NCBI GenBank assembly: GCA_029258405.1
Contig: JARHYY010000133.1
Span: forward strand, 1-30,898
DNA: 30,898 bases
Reading direction: 5' to 3'
Source of the DNA: Helicobacteraceae bacterium
Lineage (GTDB): Bacteria; Campylobacterota; Campylobacteria; Campylobacterales; Helicobacteraceae
The translations under genes and the position numbers were made by a program. Positions 15,597 through 23,317 of this stretch are shown piece by piece. Positions within the stretch are counted from its first letter, which is position 1. Each line of letters starts with the position of its first letter. The notes beneath the pieces were generated by a model, which was not told the origin of the DNA, made no database searches, and was given only the letters and a program-made list of their open reading frames with translations.

Positions 15597-16928
15597 TTGG
15601 GCCTGTATAGTTTTACAATGTTGATAATTGCGTTTTTGTTAGTAGGACTTAATGCGTTCTTTGTTCTTTCTGAATTTTCTATTGTTAAAATTCGCCGTTC
15701 TCGGCTTGAAGAACTTGTAAAAACAGGCAATAGCACTGCCAAACTTGCATTAAAAATCTCTAAAAATCTGGATACTTATTTGAGTGCTAACCAACTAGGG
15801 ATTACTTTAGCATCTCTTGCTTTGGGTTGGATTGCTGAACCTGCCATAGAGCATCTTCTTATTACCCCTATAACTTTTATGGCTGGAGGAAATGAGGCAC
15901 TAGGAAAAACTATCAGTATTGTTATTACTTTCACTATCATAACCTTTTTGCATGTTGTATTAGGTGAGCTTGTACCTAAGTCATTAGCGATAGCAAAAAC
16001 AGAGCGCGTAGTATTGCTCATTGCCTATCCCTTGCATTTATTTTGGCTTATGTTCTATCCATTTATACGGCTTTTTGATATTACTGCTCTTGTGTTTTTG
16101 AGAATCATGAGGATAGAACCAGCAAAAGAAAGTGAGCTTGCTCATTCTGAAGAAGAGCTTAAAATTATAGTCGGTGAATCGCTCAAAGGTGGTCATATTA
16201 ATATGATTGAAGGAGAAATTATTAAAAACGCTGTTGATTTTTCTGCAACTATTGCTAAAGAAATTATGACTCCTCGTAATGATATGGTTTGCCTTGATGC
16301 TAGTGTGAGTTTTCAAGAAAATATGGATACCATTATTCGTTCAGGATATACTCGTTTTCCCTATTATCTTCAAAGCAAAGATAATATTATAGGCATGATT
16401 CATATTCGAGATATTTTAGAGGATACCTACAATAAAGAACAGATTGATTTAGAAAAAATTGTTCGTCCTATGATATTCGTACCAGAAAATGCCCCTATTT
16501 CAAAAATACTTACTAAAATGAATAAGGATCAAATACATACAGCACTTGTTATTGATGAATATGGTGGTACTTCAGGTATGATTACCATGGAAGATATTAT
16601 TGAAGAAATTATGGGTGATATTAGCGATGAGCATGATGACAAAAAAAATGATGAGCTTACAAAAATTGATGACAATCATTACGAAGTTGATGGAAAGTAT
16701 GAAATTAGTGTTTTAGAGGAAACCATGGGAATCCAATTTGAGGCCCATAGAGATGAAGTCGTTAGTATTGGAGGTTATGTATTTAGTCTTATTGGTGCTG
16801 TACCTAGTGTTGGTGATAAAGTCAGTGATTCGCTTGCAGATTTTGAAATTCTTGAAATGGATGGAAATCGCATTAAACGCATCAAAATAAGTCGTAGATT
16901 TGATAATCAAGAAGAATTTTTAGAATAA
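15597..16928 (+). CDS. CorC/HlyC-type membrane protein (CNNM domain plus CBS pair)
   Basis: The 443-residue protein has an N-terminal CNNM/DUF21 membrane domain (to about residue 170, with NAFFVLSEFSIVKIRRSRLEEL and VPKSLAIAKTERV), two CBS domains (about 205-330, with TPRNDMV, TRFPYY and IDEYGGTSGMITMEDIIEEIMGDI) and a C-terminal CorC_HlyC domain (about 350-430). Relatives are linked to magnesium or other cation efflux; the hemolysin label is historic. The start codon is TTG, supported by AAGGAG eight bases upstream and by the MGLYSFTML start fitting the first membrane helix. glyS follows after 11 bases, so the two are probably co-transcribed. Confidence 0.88.
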   Translation: MGLYSFTMLIIAFLLVGLNAFFVLSEFSIVKIRRSRLEELVKTGNSTAKLALKISKNLDTYLSANQLGITLASLALGWIAEPAIEHLLITPITFMAGGNEALGKTISIVITFTIITFLHVVLGELVPKSLAIAKTERVVLLIAYPLHLFWLMFYPFIRLFDITALVFLRIMRIEPAKESELAHSEEELKIIVGESLKGGHINMIEGEIIKNAVDFSATIAKEIMTPRNDMVCLDASVSFQENMDTIIRSGYTRFPYYLQSKDNIIGMIHIRDILEDTYNKEQIDLEKIVRPMIFVPENAPISKILTKMNKDQIHTALVIDEYGGTSGMITMEDIIEEIMGDISDEHDDKKNDELTKIDDNHYEVDGKYEISVLEETMGIQFEAHRDEVVSIGGYVFSLIGAVPSVGDKVSDSLADFEILEMDGNRIKRIKISRRFDNQEEFLE

Positions 16929-16939
16929 GAGGAGTACTA

Positions 16940-18988
16940 TTGAATACACATTTGCTTATTGAAATTGGTACAGAGGAATTGCCAGCCATTCCATTTCTAA
17001 AAGAAGAACCCTTTATTTTACAAAAGTTTCAAGAACTCTTAAGAGAATATTATATTGATGGTCATTGTACATTTTTTTCAACACCAAGAAGGTTAGTTAT
17101 ACAAAGCAATGATATATCAACAACACAAAAAAACTCTACTGAAGAGTTCTTTGGTCCTCCACTGAATGTAGCATATAAAAATAATCAACCCACAAAAGCT
17201 TTTGAAAGTTTTCTTAAACGCCATAATATAAACCAAAATGATGTAGATACAACATTAAAAGATGGAAAAGAGATTCTATATTACAAAAAAGAAACAAAAG
17301 GCAAAGAAACAAAGGCTGTATTAGGGGAAATTATAACAAAATTTCTTAACACATTGCAATTTGGAAAAAATATGTATTGGGGTATCCAAGAAGAAAGCTT
17401 TATCCGACCTATTCGCTCTTTAATTATTATGCTTGATTTAGAATTAGTGCCATTTGAATTATATGGCATACAGAGCAAAAAAGCTACTTTTGTTAATCGG
17501 TCTTTTAATCTTAAGCCCATTCCATTCAACACACAAGAAGAATACAAAAATACACTTATCCAAAATGGAGTGATTCTTAGTCCAATTGAAAGAAAAAATA
17601 AAATATTAAAAGAAATACAAGAAATTGAGCAGAAATATGATATTCATGTCCATATTAATCCATTGCTCTTAGATGAAATTGTAGCTATCACAGAATATCC
17701 AACGGTATTATTAGGATATTTTGATAAACATTTTCTCACGATTCCACAAGAGGTTATTGTTACCTCTATGGAGGAACATCAGCGTTATTTTTCAATATAT
17801 AAAAATGATGCCCTATTAAATGCTTTTATTGTTGTTAGTAATGCTGTTTGCACAGATTATACACTTATTATAAAAGGAAATGAAAAGGTACTAAAGGCAA
17901 GATTATCTGATGCATTATTTTTCTATCAAAATGATTTAAAAAATGGTTTTCAATCAGATATGCTTAAACATGTAAGATTCATAGAAGGGCTTGGTAGCAT
18001 GGCAGAAAAAAGCTCTAGGGAAGAAAAAATTGCTTCTGTATTGAACAATATTTATCAAGAACGCTTGAGTTATGATACTCAAAAATCTTATGAAAATATT
18101 AAATCTCTCATAGAGCAAACAGCACAAATTTCTAAAGCAGATTTAATAAGTGAAACTGTCTATGAATTTACAGAGCTTCAAGGGGTTATTGGTGCATATA
18201 TGGCAAAATATTTTGGTTTTGATAATCTTTGTTGTCAAGCCATCAAAGAACAATACCTTCCAAAAACTCATAATGATGAATTACCTAATAATCTTTTTAG
18301 TGCTTTATTTGCACTCGCTTATCGCTTAGATAATCTCTTTGCTCTTTTTAGCGTAGGAAAAATACCTAGTGGCTCTAAAGATCCTTTTTCTCTAAGAAGA
18401 GCCGCTAACGGAATTATTAGAATTATTCTCCATTATCAAATACCCTTTGATATGAAAAAAATATTTCCTCTATTGTCATCTTTATACAAAAATTTTGATA
18501 TTACCATATTAGAAAAATTTATACTAGAAAGAATGCATGCATTTTATACCATTAATCCTTCTATTATGTCAGCTGTTGTAGCAACCAATGAAAAAGAAAT
18601 TTGTCGTATTGATAAAAAAATTCAAGCAATATCTGCCCTTATTAACAAAGATAACATAAAAGAAATTAGTGCTACTTTTAAACGAGTAGCCCATATTGTT
18701 AAAGATATTGATATAAATAATATTCCAACAATCAATACACAATTATTGAATGCAACAGAAGAACAAGAAATTTATAAGCAATTTCAATCTTTTTGTCAGC
18801 AAAATTTTGATGATCCTAAAGACGAATTTAATGCCTTAATGCTTTTTAAGCCTTATTTAGATAGATTCTTTAATAATGTTTTAGTTAATGCTCCAGATAA
18901 ATCTTTAAGAGAAAATCGCAAAGCCCTTATTGCAAATATTTACAAAGCTTTTCTTAATATAGCTGACATTAAAGAAATAAGTCTTTAG
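16940..18988 (+). CDS. glyS: Glycyl-tRNA synthetase beta subunit GlyS
   Basis: GlyS is the tRNA-binding subunit of the bacterial alpha2beta2 glycyl-tRNA synthetase; the alpha subunit (glyQ) is not in the window. The start LLIEIGTEELPA is the family signature, followed by TPRRLVI, GPP, KAFESFLK and LPKTMYWG-like sequence (here FGKNMYWGIQEESFIRPIR). The glycine-tRNA specific SKDPFSLRRAANGIIRI lies near residues 477-493, and the C-terminal anticodon-binding region ends at 682, a normal length. The TTG start is five bases after AGAGGAG. The gene ends five bases from a convergent stop, leaving no room for a separate terminator. Confidence 0.95.
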   Translation: MNTHLLIEIGTEELPAIPFLKEEPFILQKFQELLREYYIDGHCTFFSTPRRLVIQSNDISTTQKNSTEEFFGPPLNVAYKNNQPTKAFESFLKRHNINQNDVDTTLKDGKEILYYKKETKGKETKAVLGEIITKFLNTLQFGKNMYWGIQEESFIRPIRSLIIMLDLELVPFELYGIQSKKATFVNRSFNLKPIPFNTQEEYKNTLIQNGVILSPIERKNKILKEIQEIEQKYDIHVHINPLLLDEIVAITEYPTVLLGYFDKHFLTIPQEVIVTSMEEHQRYFSIYKNDALLNAFIVVSNAVCTDYTLIIKGNEKVLKARLSDALFFYQNDLKNGFQSDMLKHVRFIEGLGSMAEKSSREEKIASVLNNIYQERLSYDTQKSYENIKSLIEQTAQISKADLISETVYEFTELQGVIGAYMAKYFGFDNLCCQAIKEQYLPKTHNDELPNNLFSALFALAYRLDNLFALFSVGKIPSGSKDPFSLRRAANGIIRIILHYQIPFDMKKIFPLLSSLYKNFDITILEKFILERMHAFYTINPSIMSAVVATNEKEICRIDKKIQAISALINKDNIKEISATFKRVAHIVKDIDINNIPTINTQLLNATEEQEIYKQFQSFCQQNFDDPKDEFNALMLFKPYLDRFFNNVLVNAPDKSLRENRKALIANIYKAFLNIADIKEISL

Positions 18989-18993
18989 GGTTA

Positions 18994-19311
18994 TTAATTA
19001 TTATGCTTATTATGCTCTTTCTGGAAACGCCTCAGTAATTCATCTCTTAATGATTCAGAGGGCATTTTTTTTAGTATATCATTAAATTGCGAACGACTGC
19101 ATTGAATGGTTTCTATAACTTGCAACAAAGAATTATCTAAATCCTTATTATGCTCTTCAGGAAAAAGCTTCATAAGAATATTAGCTTCATCAACAGAAAT
19201 AGGCTGATTTTCACTAAATAAAATGTCTAAAAGTGCTTGATATTCCTCAATAATTTGCTTATTATTTAGCGATTCACTGTGATAGGCAAAATCTTCAATT
19301 ATTTTTCTCAT
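18994..19311 (-). CDS. Small hypothetical protein, 105 residues
   Basis: I do not recognise this protein. It is soluble, predicted all-helical and acidic in the middle (ISVDEANILMKLFPEEHNKDL), with a basic C-terminus (RRFQKEHNKH). A near-perfect AGGAGG precedes its ATG, so it is a real, well-translated gene. It lies nine bases behind a receiver-domain gene and is probably co-transcribed with it; a role as partner or output of that protein is possible but is inference from position only. Confidence 0.75.
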   Translation of the reverse strand: MRKIIEDFAYHSESLNNKQIIEEYQALLDILFSENQPISVDEANILMKLFPEEHNKDLDNSLLQVIETIQCSRSQFNDILKKMPSESLRDELLRRFQKEHNKHNN

Positions 19312-19320
19312 CTATCCTCC

Positions 19321-19893
19321 TTATATAATATGCTCTAAAATAATATTTTTTAATACAAGACTTAATTTTATTTTCAAAATAGTATGATCATTTTTCATGA
19401 TAAGCAAATCTTCACTTTCTTGAATATCTATTGTAATATTCTTATTCTTAAGAATTTGAAGTATTTCTTCTCTATATTCCTGAATGAAAAAAAAATCAGA
19501 GTTTTCAGAATAACTTATTTTTCTTAAAACAGGTATTACAATAGATTCAAGTTTAGCAACATTAAAAGGTCTTTCAATAAACAAAGAAACACCATTTCTT
19601 TTTAAGAATTCATATTCTGCCTTGGGTATCTGGCTTGAAAGAATAAAAACAGTTATTGATTGAAGCCAATAATGCTCTTTCATTCTTAAAATGATTGTTT
19701 TATAGTCAATGCCCGTTATATTAGTATCTAAAAATAGGACATTAAAACCCACTCCTTGCTCTAGAAATTCAAGAACACAATCCCCATCAAAACAATCATG
19801 AATCATTTCAACACTCATTTTTTTTAAACAAGCATGAATAATCTTACGACTTAATGGGCTATTGTCTGCCAATAAAACCCTTAAACGAGACAT
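19321..19893 (-). CDS. Response-regulator-like protein with degenerate receiver domain
   Basis: The first 120 residues of this 190-residue protein are a CheY-like receiver. The phosphoacceptor is present (D56 in VLFLDTNITGID) and a serine sits at the switch position (S86 or S87 in FILSSQ), but the acidic pair is D10-N11 instead of two acids, and the conserved lysine before proline is R108 (FIERPF). Phosphorylation may be weak or absent. The C-terminal 65 residues are not a known DNA-binding domain; they look like mixed strand and helix (FFFIQEYREEILQILKNKN, LLIMKNDHTILKIKLSL). AAGGAAA precedes the ATG. With the downstream 105-residue gene it may form a two-gene signalling unit. No histidine kinase is nearby. 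Confidence 0.82.
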   Translation of the reverse strand: MSRLRVLLADNSPLSRKIIHACLKKMSVEMIHDCFDGDCVLEFLEQGVGFNVLFLDTNITGIDYKTIILRMKEHYWLQSITVFILSSQIPKAEYEFLKRNGVSLFIERPFNVAKLESIVIPVLRKISYSENSDFFFIQEYREEILQILKNKNITIDIQESEDLLIMKNDHTILKIKLSLVLKNIILEHII

Positions 19894-19920
19894 TATTTTC
19901 CTTGTATTAATATGCTAATT

Positions 19921-19926
19921 ATTATA
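19921..19926 (-). promoter_or_regulatory. Candidate -10 box for the receiver-domain gene
   Basis: Minus-strand TATAAT in the 81-base gap, about 28 bases before the ATG at 19893, giving a short leader. The surrounding sequence is extremely AT-rich, so chance matches are likely. Confidence 0.4.
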
Positions 19927-19974
19927 ATATATAATCGGATTATTTGAACTTAATTTAAATATTTTTAATTCACA

Positions 19975-20712
19975 TTAAATATATTGTCTGCTTCCCCTAT
20001 AGGTTCGTTTCCAAAACTTAGAATTGAGATTTGATGTGCGTACTCTTTTTCCTTTACTTGGGGCATGTATAAATTTACCATTACCGATGTATATACCTAC
20101 ATGATTAATTTTTCTTCTCTTTGTAGCAAAAAAGACTAAATCGCCAACTTTTAAATTTTCTTTCGAAACAGATTTTCCTGCCTTAAATTGCTCAATAGAT
20201 GTTCGTGGAATTGATATTCCATTTAAACGATATACTGTATGAGTAAGTCCACTACAATCAAAACCATTTTCTGTTGTACCACCCCATTTATATGGTACAC
20301 CAATATATCCATGAGAGCTTTGATAAATATCATCGCGAATGCTTTTTTGTGATTTCTTTTTGTTGGCAGACAAAGTTTGTGGGGCAACAACAAAAAAATC
20401 ATCAAAATAACCCTTCTTTTTTAATTTTTTTGCTTCTTGTATGGCTTTTTCTTTGCTTTGATAGTTTCCAAACCGTACTTTAAAGGTTTTTTTATCTTTA
20501 AACAAAAAGGCATCTAAACCTTGCCTATTAAGGTTTTCAACAAAATTCCATGCATTTTCTGATTTGCTAAAGCTACCTACTTGTACAGAATAAGCAATTT
20601 CGGGCAATTCTTCATATATATTAAAAGAAACAGACGAAGGAGTTTTTTGAACACTACATCCCACAAAAGATAGGACATAAAATATTAATAAAATAAATGA
20701 TATATTTTTCAT
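19975..20712 (-). CDS. Lipoprotein with SPOR and NlpC/P60 peptidase domains
   Basis: The 245-residue protein starts with a lipoprotein signal (SFVGC, lipidated C19). A SPOR domain follows (about residues 38-112, AYSVQVGSFSKSENAWNFVE then FKVRFGNYQSKEKA), which binds glycan strands lacking stem peptides, such as those at the septum. The NlpC/P60 domain (about 128-245) has the full Cys-His-His set: C153 in FDCSGL, H204 in INHVGIYIG and H216 in FIHAPS. It is therefore probably an envelope D,L-endopeptidase that cuts peptidoglycan stem peptides, guided to division or remodelling sites by the SPOR part. GAGGGA precedes the ATG. Anchoring in the outer rather than inner membrane is likely but not proven by the sequence. 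Confidence 0.88.
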   Translation of the reverse strand: MKNISFILLIFYVLSFVGCSVQKTPSSVSFNIYEELPEIAYSVQVGSFSKSENAWNFVENLNRQGLDAFLFKDKKTFKVRFGNYQSKEKAIQEAKKLKKKGYFDDFFVVAPQTLSANKKKSQKSIRDDIYQSSHGYIGVPYKWGGTTENGFDCSGLTHTVYRLNGISIPRTSIEQFKAGKSVSKENLKVGDLVFFATKRRKINHVGIYIGNGKFIHAPSKGKRVRTSNLNSKFWKRTYRGSRQYI

Positions 20713-20736
20713 AAAAATCCCTCAAAATGATTTCTT

Positions 20737-20742
20737 ATTATA
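20737..20742 (-). promoter_or_regulatory. Candidate -10 box for the SPOR-NlpC/P60 gene
   Basis: Minus-strand TATAAT about 25 bases before the ATG at 20712. No fixed -35 is seen at the usual distance. Confidence 0.4.
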
Positions 20743-20770
20743 ATATGTATAAAACTCTCAAGAATTATAT

Positions 20771-21238
20771 TTATTGTTTCTTGTGTAACTCCTGAAGAAC
20801 TAAATCAACATGTCCATCAACTTTGACTTTTTCCCATATATAATATATTTTACCATCTGGATGAATTAAAAAAGTACTCCTATAAATTCCATAATATGTT
20901 TTGCCATACATTTTCTTTTCTCCCCAAACACCATATTGTTCGCAAACTTTATGTTCCTTATCGCTTAAAAGCGTAATTTTTAAGTCTTGCTTTTGAATGA
21001 ATTTCTGATGAGATTCAACAGAATCTGTACTTATACCAAAAACATGGGCATTAAAATCTAAAAATTTCTTTATATTTACACTAAAATCACAAGCTTCTCT
21101 TGTGCATCCCGGGGTAGAATCTTTTGGATAAAAATAAATAATAACAAAACTACCGCGAAAATCTCTCAGGCAAATTTCAATATTATCCTGATTAGGAAGA
21201 CAAAATAAAGGTGCTTCATCGCCTATTTTTAAAAACAT
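20771..21238 (-). CDS. bcp: Peroxiredoxin of the Bcp/PrxQ family
   Basis: This 155-residue thiol peroxidase reduces hydrogen peroxide and organic hydroperoxides, normally with thioredoxin as electron donor. The active site PKDSTPGCTREACDF carries the peroxidatic C45 and the resolving C50, five residues apart as in the atypical two-cysteine PrxQ type. The partner arginine is in GIYRSTFLI. Length is standard. GGAG precedes the ATG. It lies nine bases behind a small membrane protein gene and is probably transcribed with it. Confidence 0.93.
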   Translation of the reverse strand: MFLKIGDEAPLFCLPNQDNIEICLRDFRGSFVIIYFYPKDSTPGCTREACDFSVNIKKFLDFNAHVFGISTDSVESHQKFIQKQDLKITLLSDKEHKVCEQYGVWGEKKMYGKTYYGIYRSTFLIHPDGKIYYIWEKVKVDGHVDLVLQELHKKQ

Positions 21239-21247
21239 AAGGTACTC

Positions 21248-21676
21248 CTAAAATAAAAGATTGTTCTTATTCAACTGTAATAAAAAATATAATAAACATA
21301 AAAATATAATATCTAACATATATTTTCTCTTAGCCCAAAAAATGAATTGTGCTTGTAACTCTTTATCATAACTTGCAATAATTCTCTGCTTTTTATAACG
21401 CTTCACCTCCCCAATAACCAAAAAAATAAAGAGTAAAATCATATATATTACCCATACATTAAATATTTGCAATATTGCCGTATATACAATTCCTGTAAAA
21501 GCAACTGATGCGATTAAAAAAGCATACAATGGCGTGAGCAGTCTTATTCTTCTGATAAGATAAGGAAAATTGCGACTAAAAAAAAGAAATAAAAGCCCTA
21601 AAACTGGGGGTACAAAGAGCAAAAAAGCAAAAAAACGATGATATGCTAAGACGCCTAAAACAACATCGGAATACAT
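21248..21676 (-). CDS. Small integral membrane protein, unknown function
   Basis: The frame is open from an ATG at 21697 (149 residues), but the in-frame ATG at 21674-21676 has GGAG five bases upstream and gives MYSDVVLGVLAYHRFF, 142 residues; I prefer it, also because a minus-strand TATAAT at 21715-21720 leaves a normal leader for it. About four membrane helices are visible (residues 5-35, 50-70, 70-90 and 120-140 approximately), with a basic loop (VKRYKKQRII) before the last. A histidine-arginine pair in the first helix (AYHRFFAF) might bind haem or a metal, but this is weak. I do not recognise the family with certainty. Confidence 0.72.
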   Translation of the reverse strand: MYSDVVLGVLAYHRFFAFLLFVPPVLGLLFLFFSRNFPYLIRRIRLLTPLYAFLIASVAFTGIVYTAILQIFNVWVIYMILLFIFLVIGEVKRYKKQRIIASYDKELQAQFIFWAKRKYMLDIIFLCLLYFLLQLNKNNLLF

Positions 21677-21735
21677 TAAGACTCCATTAACAAACATGAT
21701 ATAGCATTTCAGTTATTATAACAATAAATATTTAA

Positions 21736-22731
21736 ATGTATGAAATACAAGGAGAGAAAATAAGGGCTGTTTTATTTCTTAATATGGGCGGACCAAATAA
21801 TATTGGTGAGGTTTCTTTATTTCTCAAAAATATGTTTAACGACAAAAATATTCTTACAATTCGCAATCGTTTTTTTCGTTCGTTAATTGCTAGGATTATT
21901 GTGTTTTTTCGGCTTAAAAAAGCTCGCTTAAATTATCATATACTTGGTGGAAGATCGCCTATAATTCAACATACACAGAATCTTATAAGTTCATTAAATG
22001 AAACTCATTCAGATGACTTTTATGCTTTTGCTATGAATTATACTCCTCCTTTTGCTGAAACTATATTATACGATATGCAAAAAAAAGGTATTAGTGAAAT
22101 ATTGCTTTTTAGTCTCTATCCACATTATTCAAGCACTACCACTCTTTCATCTTTTGAGTCAGTGCAAGTTGCTTGTGAAAAACTTTCATATTATCCTCAT
22201 ATTCAAAAAATTGAACATTATTTTGATAATCCTATTTATAATAACGCTATAATCCATAATATAGAAGAAGGGCTTAAAAATATAAATAAACCCTCTGAAG
22301 AAATAACGCTTATTTTTTCAGCACATGCACTACCTGAGAAAATCATTCAACGAGGAGATCCTTATAAACAAGAGGTTATAAATAATATTGATATACTCAA
22401 AAGAATGATGAAAGACAGGGGCATTATATTTAAGTCCATAGACTATGCTTTTCAATCTCATCTTGGTCCAGTTCGATGGACAAAACCTTATTTATACGAA
22501 GTTTTAGAGCAGTTAAAAGGAGAATCTGTTTTGATTTATCCTATTTCTTTTACTATAGATAATGCAGAAACAGACTTTGAACTTTCTATTGAATATAGAG
22601 AACATGCTAAAAAAATCGGTATTTGTTCCTATCATGTTTGCTCTTGCCTTAATAATACTCCTCTTTTTAGGGAAGCTATTTTAAATATTATTCATAATAC
22701 TATTGCTCAAAAGGAAGAAAACCATGCGTAA
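21736..22731 (+). CDS. hemH: Ferrochelatase HemH
   Basis: HemH inserts Fe(II) into protoporphyrin IX, the last step of haem synthesis. The 331-residue protein has the N-terminal LFLNMGGPNNIGEVSLFLKN, the LGGRSPI loop, YTPPFAETI, SLYPHYSSTTTLSS, the active-site histidine in LIFSAHALPEKIIQRGDPY and the conserved glutamate in ISFTIDNAETDFELSIEYRE. The ATG at 21736 has no upstream Shine-Dalgarno and lies only a few bases after a possible -10 (TATAAC, 21717-21722), so the message may be nearly leaderless; no better in-frame start exists before the first conserved motif. The next gene overlaps its last eight bases. Confidence 0.94.
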   Translation: MYEIQGEKIRAVLFLNMGGPNNIGEVSLFLKNMFNDKNILTIRNRFFRSLIARIIVFFRLKKARLNYHILGGRSPIIQHTQNLISSLNETHSDDFYAFAMNYTPPFAETILYDMQKKGISEILLFSLYPHYSSTTTLSSFESVQVACEKLSYYPHIQKIEHYFDNPIYNNAIIHNIEEGLKNINKPSEEITLIFSAHALPEKIIQRGDPYKQEVINNIDILKRMMKDRGIIFKSIDYAFQSHLGPVRWTKPYLYEVLEQLKGESVLIYPISFTIDNAETDFELSIEYREHAKKIGICSYHVCSCLNNTPLFREAILNIIHNTIAQKEENHA

Positions 22732-23317
22732 TTTTTTACTTTTTATTTTTATTCTTTTGTCTTTTTATGGCTGTAATGAAAATTCTCACAATGAAATTGT
22801 TTCATTGGGCAAAGAAATGTCTGCTGAAGAAATTGAAAAAATTAATAATTTAGATAGAGCTTCTTATGCTGAACTTGAAAATATAGTGAAAGATAATAGG
22901 GTTATTGATGCAGAAGGAAAATATCTCATGATAATATTTGGTGCAAATGGTTGCATATATTGCGATGAACTCAAAAAAACTATAAAAAATTCTTCTGCAA
23001 TACAAGCTAAATTAAAAGAGTATTTTTCTCCTTATTATATTAATTTCAGTTACATGAAACCGCATAAATTCATTACTGAAATTACTGACAAACCTATTAT
23101 TACAAGCGATCTTGTACGCATATATCATGTAAGCGTTACCCCTACAACTGTATTTGCTACACCAGAAGGCAAAACAATTATATCATATCCGGGTGCTATT
23201 CCTGAAAAACAGTTTCTCATTATGCTTGATTTCATTTCTAACGAACAATGGAAAAAGGCTAATGATAACAAAGAAATTGCAGATCTTTTGAATAAAACTT
23301 TACGGGAGAATCAATAA
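22724..23317 (+). CDS. Thioredoxin-fold lipoprotein of cytochrome c assembly
   Basis: The frame extends back to a TTG at 22703, but the ATG at 22724 has AAGGAAG seven bases upstream and begins a lipoprotein signal peptide (lipobox SFYGC, C17). The 197-residue protein has a thioredoxin fold with the redox pair C77-C80 (GCIYCDEL) and a cis-proline loop, VTPTTVF. Lying between hemH and ccsBA, it is most likely the thiol reductant that keeps apocytochrome c haem-binding cysteines reduced, like H. pylori HP0377, which I recall sits between hemH (HP0376) and ccsBA (HP0378). It should face the periplasm. It overlaps hemH by eight bases and ccsBA by one. Confidence 0.86.
   Translation: MRNFLLFIFILLSFYGCNENSHNEIVSLGKEMSAEEIEKINNLDRASYAELENIVKDNRVIDAEGKYLMIIFGANGCIYCDELKKTIKNSSAIQAKLKEYFSPYYINFSYMKPHKFITEITDKPIITSDLVRIYHVSVTPTTVFATPEGKTIISYPGAIPEKQFLIMLDFISNEQWKKANDNKEIADLLNKTLRENQ

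Noticed and set aside
22703..22723. TTG start for the thioredoxin lipoprotein
   Set aside because: The ATG at 22724 has its own Shine-Dalgarno and starts the signal peptide directly.
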